From: Nitrosospira sp. Nsp11
Lineage (GTDB): Bacteria; Pseudomonadota; Gammaproteobacteria; Burkholderiales; Nitrosomonadaceae
DNA: 64,000 nucleotides
Assembly (NCBI RefSeq): GCF_900142705.1
Contig: NZ_FRBV01000002.1
Location: 186,001 to 250,000 of the forward strand
Direction of reading: 5' to 3'
The position numbers and the translations under genes were made by a program. The notes beneath the pieces are model-generated. The model was not told the origin of the DNA and did not search any database. It saw nothing but the letters and a program-made list of their open reading frames with translations. The first letter of the stretch is position 1. Every line of letters starts with the position of its first letter. Positions 17,408 through 24,453 of the stretch are shown one piece after another.

Positions 17408-18274
17408 ATGCTCCCTACCGAACTAGTCAAGCTCACGGCGTTGATGGCACGCACCAGCGGCAGCCCGGACATGAAGATCGGGCTCATTGATGGACCCGTC
17501 TCCAGCGGCCATGCCGATCTGGCAAAAGATCGCTTGCGTGAGATTCCCGGCCAGAACGGTGCTACCTGCACGCAGGCCAATAGCACAGCTTGCGTGCATG
17601 GAACCTTTATAGCGGGCATCCTAACCGCAAAGCGAGGTTCTGCTGCGCCCGCAATCTGTCCCGGCTGTACTGTTCTCATACGCCCGATTTTCAGCGAGAA
17701 AACTTTTGGGCGCGAACACATGCCCAGCGCAACGCCGCAGGAGCTGGCGGTAGCGATTCTCGAGTGCATCAACGCGGGTGCGCGCGTTATAAACCTCAGC
17801 CTTGCCTTGGCACAGCCTTCCGTCAAAGGGGAACAGGCGCTGGAAGAGGCGCTCAACCAGGCGCTCAGGCGCGGCGTGCTCATCATTGCGGCGGCGGGCA
17901 ATCAGGGCACGCTGGGCAGTTCTGCCATTACGCGTCATCCGTGGGTCATCCCGGTGGTGGCCTGCGATTTGCGTGGCAGGCCGATAAACGAATCGAACCT
18001 GGGCGGTTCCATCGGCATGCGCGGCCTGAGCGCACCTGGCGATAGTATTACCAGCCTGGGCGCCGGTGGGCAGACGCTCACGCTGGGCGGTACGAGCGTC
18101 GCTGTGCCGTTTGTGACCGGCACCATTGCTCTGCTGTGGTCGGAATTTTCCACGGCAACCGCGGCGCAAATCAAGCTTGCTGCTACGAAAGCGTCTGCGC
18201 CGCGGCGAGCTTCGGTCGTGCCGCCTCTGCTGGACGCGGCGGTAGCCTACCAAAGCCTGTTGACTGCAAGTTGA
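17408..18274 (+). CDS. Subtilisin-like (S8) serine protease resembling PatA/PatG proteases
   Basis: A 288-residue protease with the full S8 triad: Asp28 (IGLIDGPV), His64 (CVHGTFIAGIL) and Ser230 (GGTSVAVPFVTG), plus the oxyanion Asn165 (AAAGNQGT). It has neither signal peptide nor prodomain, so it should act in the cytoplasm, which fits an enzyme that trims a leader peptide rather than a secreted protease. The bare catalytic domain and short N-terminus resemble the protease domains of cyanobactin PatA/PatG. The genes downstream include a PatG C-terminal-like protein and Cys-rich small proteins. The ribosome site before 17408 is weak. Cleavage of the small proteins is inference from context. 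Confidence 0.85.
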   Translation: MLPTELVKLTALMARTSGSPDMKIGLIDGPVSSGHADLAKDRLREIPGQNGATCTQANSTACVHGTFIAGILTAKRGSAAPAICPGCTVLIRPIFSEKTFGREHMPSATPQELAVAILECINAGARVINLSLALAQPSVKGEQALEEALNQALRRGVLIIAAAGNQGTLGSSAITRHPWVIPVVACDLRGRPINESNLGGSIGMRGLSAPGDSITSLGAGGQTLTLGGTSVAVPFVTGTIALLWSEFSTATAAQIKLAATKASAPRRASVVPPLLDAAVAYQSLLTAS

Positions 18275-18287
18275 AGGGGGAAAATGC

Positions 18288-18536
18288 GTGGCAAAATCAG
18301 TCGGCAAAAACGTACCTGACGATAAACCAGGCGAAAGAAATGACGCTTCCGATAAAAACCAAGCCCGGCCGCATCGAGTGCGTCTCCCCGGATTTATCAC
18401 CGAAGAGGAGATTGGGCTTGGCGATGCGGTTAAGCGTGCAACCGCTTATTTAGGAATAAAGCCTTGCGGCGGCTGTGAAAGCCGGGCAACTGCACTTAAC
18501 CGCTGGCTGGTCTTCAGCCAAAGGCGGACGAGGTAG
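18288..18536 (+). CDS. Small CGGC-motif protein of the protease locus
   Basis: An 82-residue protein, GTG start at 18288 with AAGGGGG seven bases upstream and 13 bases after the protease stop. Residues 1-35 are Lys-, Asp- and Asn-rich and probably disordered; the second half is a compact conserved-looking block: LPGFITEEEIGLGDAVKR, then YLGIKPCGGCESRATALNRW. The CxxC pair could bind metal or form a disulfide. The LPGF element recalls the PGF of the leader motif in the small proteins downstream, but the rest differs. I believe similar IGLGD...CGGC small proteins are common in proteobacteria but know no function. It may be a substrate or accessory of the protease. Confidence 0.65.
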   Translation: MAKSVGKNVPDDKPGERNDASDKNQARPHRVRLPGFITEEEIGLGDAVKRATAYLGIKPCGGCESRATALNRWLVFSQRRTR

Positions 18537-18537
18537 C

Positions 18538-18645
18538 GAATTTCTTAAAGTCGGTTTTGCAGGTTTCTTGACATCGTTAGCAGCTTCGCCCATACATAAA
18601 TGAAGAGCGACAGTATGAATGAACGAGCTGAAGCAGCGAAACAGG
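18538..18645 (+). repeat. Diverged duplicate of the start region of the PatG-like gene
   Basis: Bases 18538-18586 align with 19254-19302, sharing GAATTTCTT at the left end and CATCGTTA near the right end with one gap. After a stretch of no match, the first codons at 18615 align again with those at 19326 (24 of 33 bases by eye; MNERAEAAKQ against MSEQTEAKEQ). The left copy is therefore probably a relic of a duplication of upstream region plus start of the PatG-like gene. Confidence 0.6.
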
Positions 18646-18776
18646 CGGCAGGCCGATCGGGTGACGGCGCTTTCCCAGGCTCTTACCGGCTTGTGCAAAT
18701 ATGCCGGAATCTATCCGCAGATGGCTGGCGAGACCTGACCGGTAACCTTACCTACCTGAAAGGAGACATATCGTGA
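18615..18776 (+). CDS. Possible short protein, likely relic of the PatG-like 5' end
   Basis: A 53-codon open frame (MNERAEAAKQAAGRSGDGAF at the start, LTYLKGDIS at the end) whose first ten residues resemble those of the PatG-like protein. No good ribosome site precedes it. Its stop codon TGA (18774-18776) overlaps the GTG start of the next small gene, which would allow translational coupling. Either a genuine small protein or a remnant left by duplication; I favour the remnant. Confidence 0.3.
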   Translation: MNERAEAAKQAAGRSGDGAFPGSYRLVQICRNLSADGWRDLTGNLTYLKGDIS

Positions 18777-19197
18777 GCATGCCAGGATTTACCGCAGAAA
18801 CGTCCTTTACCAGACTAGCAATCGCTACCAGCTTGCGGTTGGCGGGATTTTTCGAAGTAATGGAACACAGTTGTGATGCCCCCAGGGGTGTGGATGGATT
18901 AAAAGCATTACCTGTGGAGGGGCGATAGCAGGATGTATTGTTCTATGTACCAGCGCCTGCCTTGGCTGCCCGGTAGCCTGTGGTGCTTGCTGGGTCGGCT
19001 GCCTGGGAATAAGCCTTTACGGTTTCTGCAGAGATTGCATTCCTGATATTGGTGGGGGCGGAGACGGCGGTGGCAGTGGTGGCGGAGGGGGAGGTGGTGG
19101 CAGTGGCTGCTGCCCACCGGGCAGGAGGTGCTGCGGTAGCTGTGCAAGCGGGAGATGTGATGATGTGTGCATAAGCCCTGGCCAGTCCTGTCCCTAA
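18773..19197 (+). pseudogene. Cys-rich precursor-like gene 1, split by a one-base frameshift
   Basis: GTG 18773 follows AGGAGA and opens with MSMPGFTAETSF, the same leader motif as the two small genes downstream. This frame stops at 18926-18928 after 51 residues. In the -1 frame, open from 18877 to the TAA at 19195-19197, lies a remarkable Cys-rich sequence (GCIVLCTSACLGCPVACGAC, a Gly-rich linker, then CCPPGRRCCGSC and a CP end). One added C in the CCCCC run at 18879-18883 would join both into one protein of about 140 residues with 20 cysteines. Explanations: real frameshift mutation, sequencing error in a homopolymer, or programmed -1 slippage. Read as one gene it is the largest precursor-like protein of the locus. 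Confidence 0.7.
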
Positions 19198-19230
19198 AAA
19201 ATAGGAACAGACAGGGTGCTATCTTTTTTT
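19187..19230 (+). terminator. Candidate terminator after precursor-like gene 1
   Basis: CCTGTC (19187-19192) and GACAGG (19210-19215) can pair around a 17-base loop, followed by a run of seven T at 19224-19230. The stem is short, so efficiency would be modest. It would separate the first precursor from the PatG-like gene. Confidence 0.4.
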
Positions 19231-19325
19231 AAGGCGCTGCGTTCGGCTACAGAGAATTTCTTGAGCCTGGATTTTCCGGATTTTTGAACATCGTTAACAC
19301 CCCCTACTACTTAAGGAGTAGCAAT

Positions 19326-20285
19326 ATGAGCGAACAAACTGAAGCAAAGGAACAGCAGAGGGAACAACTAGTGGACCAACCGATCAAGGTGAATGACGTA
19401 CGGGACGCCACGCCTTATCCCGATGCCCGCTCAAACATGGCAATCTCACCGCAGGGGGGAAGCGGAAACTGTGGTTGCGGGGGAGCTGGAGACATAAGTT
19501 CAAATGGTACTGGAGTGGTCTCTTATGTCTATGCAATCGGCCGGGTCGAAGCTCGCTTCCCGAACCTTTCCGCGGAAAAGGAATTTTCCCAGGCGACCGG
19601 ACGTACAGAAACTGCCGGAAAGACGGACCAGCAAGCTTTTCATGCTGTTCTGTCCCAGCGGGAGAACCGTTACCTCGTGCGCCAGTTATGCTGGGTGCTG
19701 ACGGTACAGGGCCTGGAAACCTACTTGTTGCAGCCGCGCGACCCGGCGGATATCGACATGCTGGTGGATGCTATCCGCCCCGCTCCCGCTCCCAATGACA
19801 TCGATGTCGTCATTGGTTTGCGCGGCCCTATTGCACCGCCGGAAATGTGTAACGGCTTGATGGTGCCGATAGTCGTATTCGACCAGATCTATTCTTTCGG
19901 CCGTGATGTACTTATAAAAGCCATTCCCAAGCCGGAGAAAATGGCTGATGAGCAATTCGGGCCCGCGGCCGAGGAACTGTTCGACCGGATCATGCAAATG
20001 ACGGACAACGCCGGGGCAACCGACGAGCACCGGGTGCTCAACTACCTGGCGATGCGTTATCCCGCCATCTATGCCAAAGCCGCAGAAAAATTCGGCGACG
20101 AGTATTCACTGACGGGGATTGAAGTGATCCAATCATCGTTGAGCAGCACCCGAAAAATTTTAAAAGTCGTCTTTTCATATACCAATCGCAATACCGATTT
20201 CACCGAGAAGTTCTTTGTGCGCGTTGATGCAACCGAGGAATTTCCGTTTTTGGTCACCAAGATGTCGCCATACTACGATCGATAA
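19326..20285 (+). CDS. PatG C-terminal-domain-like protein
   Basis: A 319-residue cytoplasmic protein. I chose ATG 19326, with AAGGAG seven bases upstream. Residues 1-40 are charged and Gln/Glu-rich, then a short Gly/Cys patch (GGSGNCGCGGAG). The main part (about residue 58 on) reads VVSYVYAIGRVEARFP, QLCWVLTVQGLETYLLQPRD, MVPIVVFDQIYSFGRDVL, which I recognise as the domain found C-terminal to the macrocyclase protease in cyanobactin PatG. No protease triad is present. In cyanobactin enzymes this domain has no settled function. Here it is encoded 1 kb after a separate S8 protease, so the PatG parts are split into two genes. Confidence 0.72.
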   Translation: MSEQTEAKEQQREQLVDQPIKVNDVRDATPYPDARSNMAISPQGGSGNCGCGGAGDISSNGTGVVSYVYAIGRVEARFPNLSAEKEFSQATGRTETAGKTDQQAFHAVLSQRENRYLVRQLCWVLTVQGLETYLLQPRDPADIDMLVDAIRPAPAPNDIDVVIGLRGPIAPPEMCNGLMVPIVVFDQIYSFGRDVLIKAIPKPEKMADEQFGPAAEELFDRIMQMTDNAGATDEHRVLNYLAMRYPAIYAKAAEKFGDEYSLTGIEVIQSSLSSTRKILKVVFSYTNRNTDFTEKFFVRVDATEEFPFLVTKMSPYYDR

Positions 20286-20321
20286 CCGGTATCAAACTGA
20301 ATCAGCTGAAAGGAGATAATC

Positions 20322-20564
20322 ATGAACATGCCAAGGTTTACTGCGGAATCGTCGATCTATAAAAAAGCTGGGAATTATCTTGCGAATAAGCAGGATGTTT
20401 TTGCTAATAACTCCTCGGCGATAATCCCGCAAATAATACGAACGATAGATCTCAATCGGGGATGCACACTATTTTGCGATTGCAATCCCGCGTCAGGAGT
20501 TTGTAGCTGTGACGCCACCTTATGCCCCATCCCACCATGGGGGTTGGTTCGTGCGACGTTTTGA
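20322..20564 (+). CDS. Cys-rich small protein 2 with the shared leader motif
   Basis: An 80-residue protein starting after AAGGAGAT, 36 bases past the PatG-like stop. The N-terminus MNMPRFTAESSIYKK shares the P-x-F-T-A-E-x-S pattern with precursor-like genes 1 and 3. Residues ~15-45 are polar and free of Cys; the tail has six Cys in 19 residues (RGCTLFCDC, GVCSCDATLC) and a PIPPWG segment. The division into a shared leader and unrelated Cys-rich tail is what ribosomal peptide precursors show. No signal peptide and no double-Gly cleavage site. Which residues become modified is unknown. Confidence 0.7.
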   Translation: MNMPRFTAESSIYKKAGNYLANKQDVFANNSSAIIPQIIRTIDLNRGCTLFCDCNPASGVCSCDATLCPIPPWGLVRATF

Positions 20565-20607
20565 GGATGCTGCTGCCCAGCCTTCATGGCTGCGCAGCAG
20601 CATCCTC
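20563..20607 (+). terminator. Strong hairpin between precursor-like genes 2 and 3
   Basis: Perfect 14-base arms GAGGATGCTGCTGC (20563-20576) and GCAGCAGCATCCTC (20594-20607); the 17-base loop can itself pair AGCC with GGCT. The left arm overlaps the stop codon of gene 2. No T-run follows, so it is more likely an mRNA stability or attenuation element that sets the ratio of the two small genes than a simple terminator. Confidence 0.7.
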
Positions 20608-20639
20608 TACTACCATCCTCACTAATTCGGAGGTGACAA

Positions 20640-20939
20640 ATGAACATAACGAACATCCCAGGGTTTACAGCTGAAGCTTCGTTGTACAAGGCAATCAACC
20701 CCTACCACATGATCGGCATGCTCCACCAAGCCGATGGCGTTATAAATCCTGCACAGATCGATTCCGATCCGTCTTGTTTTCCCGAATGCTTCCGTGAATG
20801 CATTCAGGAAGGCATTCCGCCATTTCAGTGCGGCCCGGCATGCCGCCGACAATGTACTCCGCCACGCCCAAGCTGTGGCCCCTGTGTAGGTTTCCGGCAG
20901 TGTTCTGATGGGAGCCAGAGGTCTTGCTCCGCGCCTTGA
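20640..20939 (+). CDS. Cys-rich small protein 3 with the shared leader motif
   Basis: A 99-residue protein starting after GGAGGTGA. The N-terminus MNITNIPGFTAEASLYKA carries the motif P-G-F-T-A-E-A-S-L-Y-K. Residues ~19-44 are Cys-free. The tail holds ten Cys, including SCFPECFRECIQEG, QCGPACRRQC and SCGPCVGFRQC, with several prolines and a basic patch. The spacing (CxxxCxxxC, CxxxCxxxC) is regular enough to suggest crosslinks or metal binding. No export signal. Third member of the same small family and last gene of the locus; no clear terminator follows in the next 200 bases. Confidence 0.72.
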   Translation: MNITNIPGFTAEASLYKAINPYHMIGMLHQADGVINPAQIDSDPSCFPECFRECIQEGIPPFQCGPACRRQCTPPRPSCGPCVGFRQCSDGSQRSCSAP

Positions 20940-21139
20940 TTAGAGGAGCTTGGCCATCAGGCCTCGATCGACGTGGGAGCAGATTAGAGAGTCCAGGTAC
21001 CGCACTACATAGGGCAATCTTTAACGGAAACTATCAGGAGATGCAAAACGGACGGGAGCAGGCTTTGTTTCGATCACGTTAGGTACGAATTGCCGCTTCG
21101 CGTTGCCGGTTTTCAGCTATATTAATATAGGAGGGCTTT

Positions 21140-21373
21140 ATGCCGAAATGTGATGGATGCGGGAATGACTACGATAAATCTTTTCAGATTATCGCTTCTA
21201 ACAAAACCTATACTTTTGATAGCTTTGAATGTGCAATTCAGATGCTCGCCCCTACCTGCGCGCATTGCGGCGTGCGAATTATAGGTCATGGTCTGGAAAA
21301 GAACGGGGTAATATTCTGCTGTAACCATTGTGCAGAGAGAGAGGGTGTAACGGAACTGCGGGATCGCTCATAA
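21140..21373 (+). CDS. Small Cys-rich zinc-binding protein
   Basis: A 77-residue protein starting after AGGAGGGC. It has cysteines in knuckle pairs: KCDGCGNDYDKSF, SFECAI, TCAHCG, FCCNHCAE, with the conserved segment YTFDSFECAIQMLAP and GHGLEKNGVIFCC. This pattern matches a widespread bacterial family of small metal-binding proteins, sometimes labelled prokaryotic metallothionein-like; the fold is likely a treble clef or zinc ribbon binding two metal ions. The role is unknown. It follows the RiPP-like locus after 200 bases but need not belong to it. Confidence 0.75.
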   Translation: MPKCDGCGNDYDKSFQIIASNKTYTFDSFECAIQMLAPTCAHCGVRIIGHGLEKNGVIFCCNHCAEREGVTELRDRS

Positions 21374-21531
21374 CCCGTTCGCATCCATATTGCGTTTGCT
21401 CTACGGTTGCATCGATCTGGTGTCCTTTCGGTATCCGCTCCCCCTGTTCATGAGTTCGCGCGGAGAGTATGAATTCCAGTATCGGTAAATGACAGCGGCC
21501 GCTTTGGCAAGCCGCTGGCGAGCGTTATGCT

Positions 21532-22032
21532 TTACCCCTTATCGTCATGCCCATGCCCGTCATGTCTGTGCTTCCAACGCATCTGCTTCATCTGTTCCCT
21601 TTGCGTATCAGTCAAAATCTGGTGAATATCGCTGCGTATTTTGCTTCGCTCAATGACGAGGCTTGCCACCAGATCACCTCGTTCTCGTGCCAATGCTTGT
21701 ACTCGGCTATCGTCACTGCCATCTCGCCCGAGTTCTCTTAACGCCTTGCGATTTGTCCGCATCTTTTCTTTTATCGCTGTCATTTGCAGCTTCGACTTTT
21801 CCAAAGCGGCTTTAACCGATGAACGCTGTTCCGTAGTAAGTTCGAGGCGATCCGCCATCCTGTCCAGCAAACGTCCTTCGCCTTTTATGCCTTGCCCCAT
21901 CATTTTGGCGTGTTTGCCGTGATGGCATCCGCGTGCGCCATCTTTGGAATCCGTGTCAGGTTGCGGAACTGCCACAGCGATACTGCTTATTAATAAACCA
22001 CCGATCAGTGAAATTTTCTTGATTGTTTTCAT
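21532..22032 (-). CDS. Spy/CpxP family periplasmic protein
   Basis: A 166-residue protein with signal peptide (MKTIKKISLIGGLLISSIAV). Two LTxxQ motifs mark the Spy/CpxP fold: LTTEQRSSV near residue 65 and LTDTQREQM near residue 143. Between them is a long basic helix. His-rich patches at both ends of the mature protein (GCHHGKHAKM, HRHDGHGHDDKG) suggest metal binding. Spy and CpxP are periplasmic chaperones; CpxP also inhibits the sensor CpxA. The gene is divergent from a cpxRA-like pair with 212 bases between the starts, the same layout as cpxP-cpxRA in enterobacteria, so regulation by that pair is likely. Confidence 0.85.
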   Translation of the reverse strand: MKTIKKISLIGGLLISSIAVAVPQPDTDSKDGARGCHHGKHAKMMGQGIKGEGRLLDRMADRLELTTEQRSSVKAALEKSKLQMTAIKEKMRTNRKALRELGRDGSDDSRVQALARERGDLVASLVIERSKIRSDIHQILTDTQREQMKQMRWKHRHDGHGHDDKG

Positions 22033-22244
22033 TAGCCTGGTCCTCTAGATTGCGTTTAACGAATGTCGCCGTGAACCTTCACGGCTTGAACAAAGGATAA
22101 AGCCAGGCAATGTCAAGTAGGGTTAAGGAAGCGTAAATTTGTGTAAAGAAGCCAGAGGCCGCTATATTTGTTCGCCTCAATTTGGCAATATTCAAGACAA
22201 ATGGATCACGTAAGCATTTGCAACAGTTTGACTTGGGAAAACGG

Positions 22245-22943
22245 ATGGCGAGCATACTACTGGCGGATGACGATATCGAGCTGAGCCGCATGCTGGTCGA
22301 CTACCTGACGGAAGAGGGATTCAACGTCGACGCTGCTTATGATGGCGACATGGCTTTGAGCAAGGCCCTGGCTAACGAGTATGATCTATTGATACTGGAT
22401 GTGATGATGCCGAACCGGAACGGTTTTGATGTATTGCGTGAACTGCGAGTGCAGTCCTTGCTTCCCGTGTTGATGTTAACGGCGCGTGGAGATGACGTCG
22501 ACAGCATCGTCGGGCTTGAGCTCGGGGCGGATGACTATTTAGCCAAACCATCCCATCCTCGTGTCCTGGTGGCACGGATCCGTGCAATCCTGAGAAGAGC
22601 AGAGGCACAAGGCGAGCTGCATTGTGGTAAAGAACGCCTTGATCAGATTGCGATGGATGATCTTGTTATGCATTTTGGTTCACGTACCGTAACCTGCGGC
22701 GATGATCCCGTATCGATGACCAGCACGGAATTCAGCCTGTTGAGCGTACTGTTGCGCGAAGCCGGCAATGTGGTGTCAAAGGCCGATCTTTCCGAACGTG
22801 CGCTTGGTCGTAAATTGAGCCGTTATGATCGCAGCCTAGATATGCATGTAAGCAATCTGCGTAAAAAGCTGGGTCCGCTATCCGATGGACAGGAGCGGAT
22901 CAAGACGGTCCGAGGCGTTGGTTATATTTATTCACGTAACTGA
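22245..22943 (+). CDS. cpxR: OmpR-type response regulator (CpxR-like)
   Basis: A 232-residue two-component regulator: receiver domain (residues 2-115) with acidic pocket Asp8-Asp10, phosphorylation site Asp52 (LILDVMMP), Thr in MLTARGDD and Lys in YLAKP; then a winged-helix OmpR domain (DLVMHFGSRTV to TVRGVGYIYSRN). I start at ATG 22245 (MASILLADDD), which gives the normal receiver N-terminus; an in-frame extension to 22182 is unlikely. The kinase gene begins two bases after the stop. The divergent Spy/CpxP gene is the likely target. Confidence 0.9.
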   Translation: MASILLADDDIELSRMLVDYLTEEGFNVDAAYDGDMALSKALANEYDLLILDVMMPNRNGFDVLRELRVQSLLPVLMLTARGDDVDSIVGLELGADDYLAKPSHPRVLVARIRAILRRAEAQGELHCGKERLDQIAMDDLVMHFGSRTVTCGDDPVSMTSTEFSLLSVLLREAGNVVSKADLSERALGRKLSRYDRSLDMHVSNLRKKLGPLSDGQERIKTVRGVGYIYSRN

Positions 22944-22945
22944 CG

Positions 22946-24313
22946 ATGCACAGACTTTTCTGGAAAATATTTCTGTCATTCTGGCTTACGCTGATTATTT
23001 TTTCTGCATTGGTTATGTTTGCTGCTTCGAGTTATCTCGAACATACACGAACACAACAAGATATCGGCAGCATGCGCGTACGTCTGTCGGAATACTTCAA
23101 TCAAGGCCAGGCAGCCGCGAAACAGAATGGAATCGAAGGCCTAAAGGAATGGCTGGAAAATCTGGATCGTAGCGAAGCAATACCCATTTTTTTGATCGAT
23201 GAAGCAGGACAAGATGTGCTTGAGCGAGAGATTCCCGCTTATATCATTGCAAGGCTGGATCGAAGGCGTGAACACGCTGAACGCATGGAACGAAAAGGAC
23301 CGTCCCATCTGCAGCGAATACGGTTGGCGGGAGGAAGCGCATACCGCATGGTTCCCGATTTCCAGAGCATTACCTTGCGCAGAGTTTTGCAGCGCCCGAG
23401 AGTTATTGCGCTGCCCGTGGCGGTGGCAGCTTTGGTAAGTGCGCTGATTTGCCTGTTGCTCAGCCGTTACCTGACTTTTCCGCTTGAGCGGTTGCGCCGT
23501 GCCACCCAGCATATTGCGGCCGGTGATCTTACCCAGCGTGTCGCCCCATCCATGGGCAACCGCCGCGATGAAATTGCGGACCTGGCGGGCGCATTTGACA
23601 CAATGGCTGAACGGCTCGAAAAGGTATTTGGCGCGCAACGGCAATTACTGAGTGACGCCTCCCATGAACTGCGTTCTCCACTCGCTCGCTTGCAGGTCGC
23701 ATTGGGCCTAGCCCGGCAGCGATCAAACGGTCGGGCGGAGCAAGAGCTTGACCGCATCGAAACCGAGATAGAACGGCTGAATGAATTGATTGGGCAACTT
23801 CTTGAACTCTCTCGCCTGGAGGCAGGGGTGGATGTTGCGCATATTGAGAAGGTTGATATGCGCGAACTGCTCGAAGGACTCATCGATGATGCACAATTCG
23901 AAGCGGAGTCAAAGGGTTGCGAAGTCAAGCTGAAGAACGCGTTTTCGGCAAGCGTTAAGGCAAATGCCAGACTGCTTCACAGTGCCATTGAAAACGTCGT
24001 GCGCAATGCCATCAAGTACACCAAACCGGATACGGCAGTAGAAATAACCATGTTGGCAGATCGGGATATTCCGGACAGCATCATTATTAAGGTTCGGGAC
24101 CACGGACCCGGCGTACCCGAAAAAATGCTACCCCATCTTTTTGAGTCCTTCATGAGGGTAGAGGAGGCCAGAGATAGTCTAAGCGGCGGGCACGGGCTCG
24201 GGTTAGCCATCGCTGATCGTGCTATTCGGCTATATGGTGGCGAAATCGTGGCACAAAACGAGCCAGATGGAGGATTGAGTATTCTCATCCGCTTGCAGCT
24301 TGCCGCGAATTGA
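22946..24313 (+). CDS. cpxA: Sensor histidine kinase (CpxA-like)
   Basis: A 455-residue membrane kinase. Order: first span (IFLSFWLTLIIFSALVMFAA), periplasmic domain of about 120 residues, second span (VIALPVAVAALVSALICLLL), HAMP (SRYLTFPLERLRRATQHI), dimerisation/phosphoacceptor helix with His240 (SDASHELRSPLARL), and ATPase domain with N box (IENVVRNAIKYT), DHGPGVP and GHGLGLAIA. It should sense envelope stress and phosphorylate the regulator encoded just before it. Size and plan agree with CpxA. Confidence 0.9.
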   Translation: MHRLFWKIFLSFWLTLIIFSALVMFAASSYLEHTRTQQDIGSMRVRLSEYFNQGQAAAKQNGIEGLKEWLENLDRSEAIPIFLIDEAGQDVLEREIPAYIIARLDRRREHAERMERKGPSHLQRIRLAGGSAYRMVPDFQSITLRRVLQRPRVIALPVAVAALVSALICLLLSRYLTFPLERLRRATQHIAAGDLTQRVAPSMGNRRDEIADLAGAFDTMAERLEKVFGAQRQLLSDASHELRSPLARLQVALGLARQRSNGRAEQELDRIETEIERLNELIGQLLELSRLEAGVDVAHIEKVDMRELLEGLIDDAQFEAESKGCEVKLKNAFSASVKANARLLHSAIENVVRNAIKYTKPDTAVEITMLADRDIPDSIIIKVRDHGPGVPEKMLPHLFESFMRVEEARDSLSGGHGLGLAIADRAIRLYGGEIVAQNEPDGGLSILIRLQLAAN

Positions 24314-24453
24314 TTGGATAAGGGATTTTCCGGCGGAAGGGGAGAGGGCAGAGGTTTCTTTCTGCCAGAAGATTCAGGGTGGCGCCCGATTAGTATGTTG
24401 TCGACATGCTGCAGCAGTCCGGCCGCAGGCTATGCTATTTTGATAGTTGTCTG

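Noticed and set aside
18284-18319. ATG at 18284 as start of the CGGC protein
   Set aside because: It is in another frame and stops after 11 codons; GTG 18288 has better spacing to AAGGGGG and opens the long frame.
18569-18597. TTGACA at 18569 as a sigma-70 promoter
   Set aside because: The -10 at proper distance (CATACA) is poor, and the equivalent place in the duplicated copy at 19287 would overlap the ribosome site; the sequence is better explained as a duplication.
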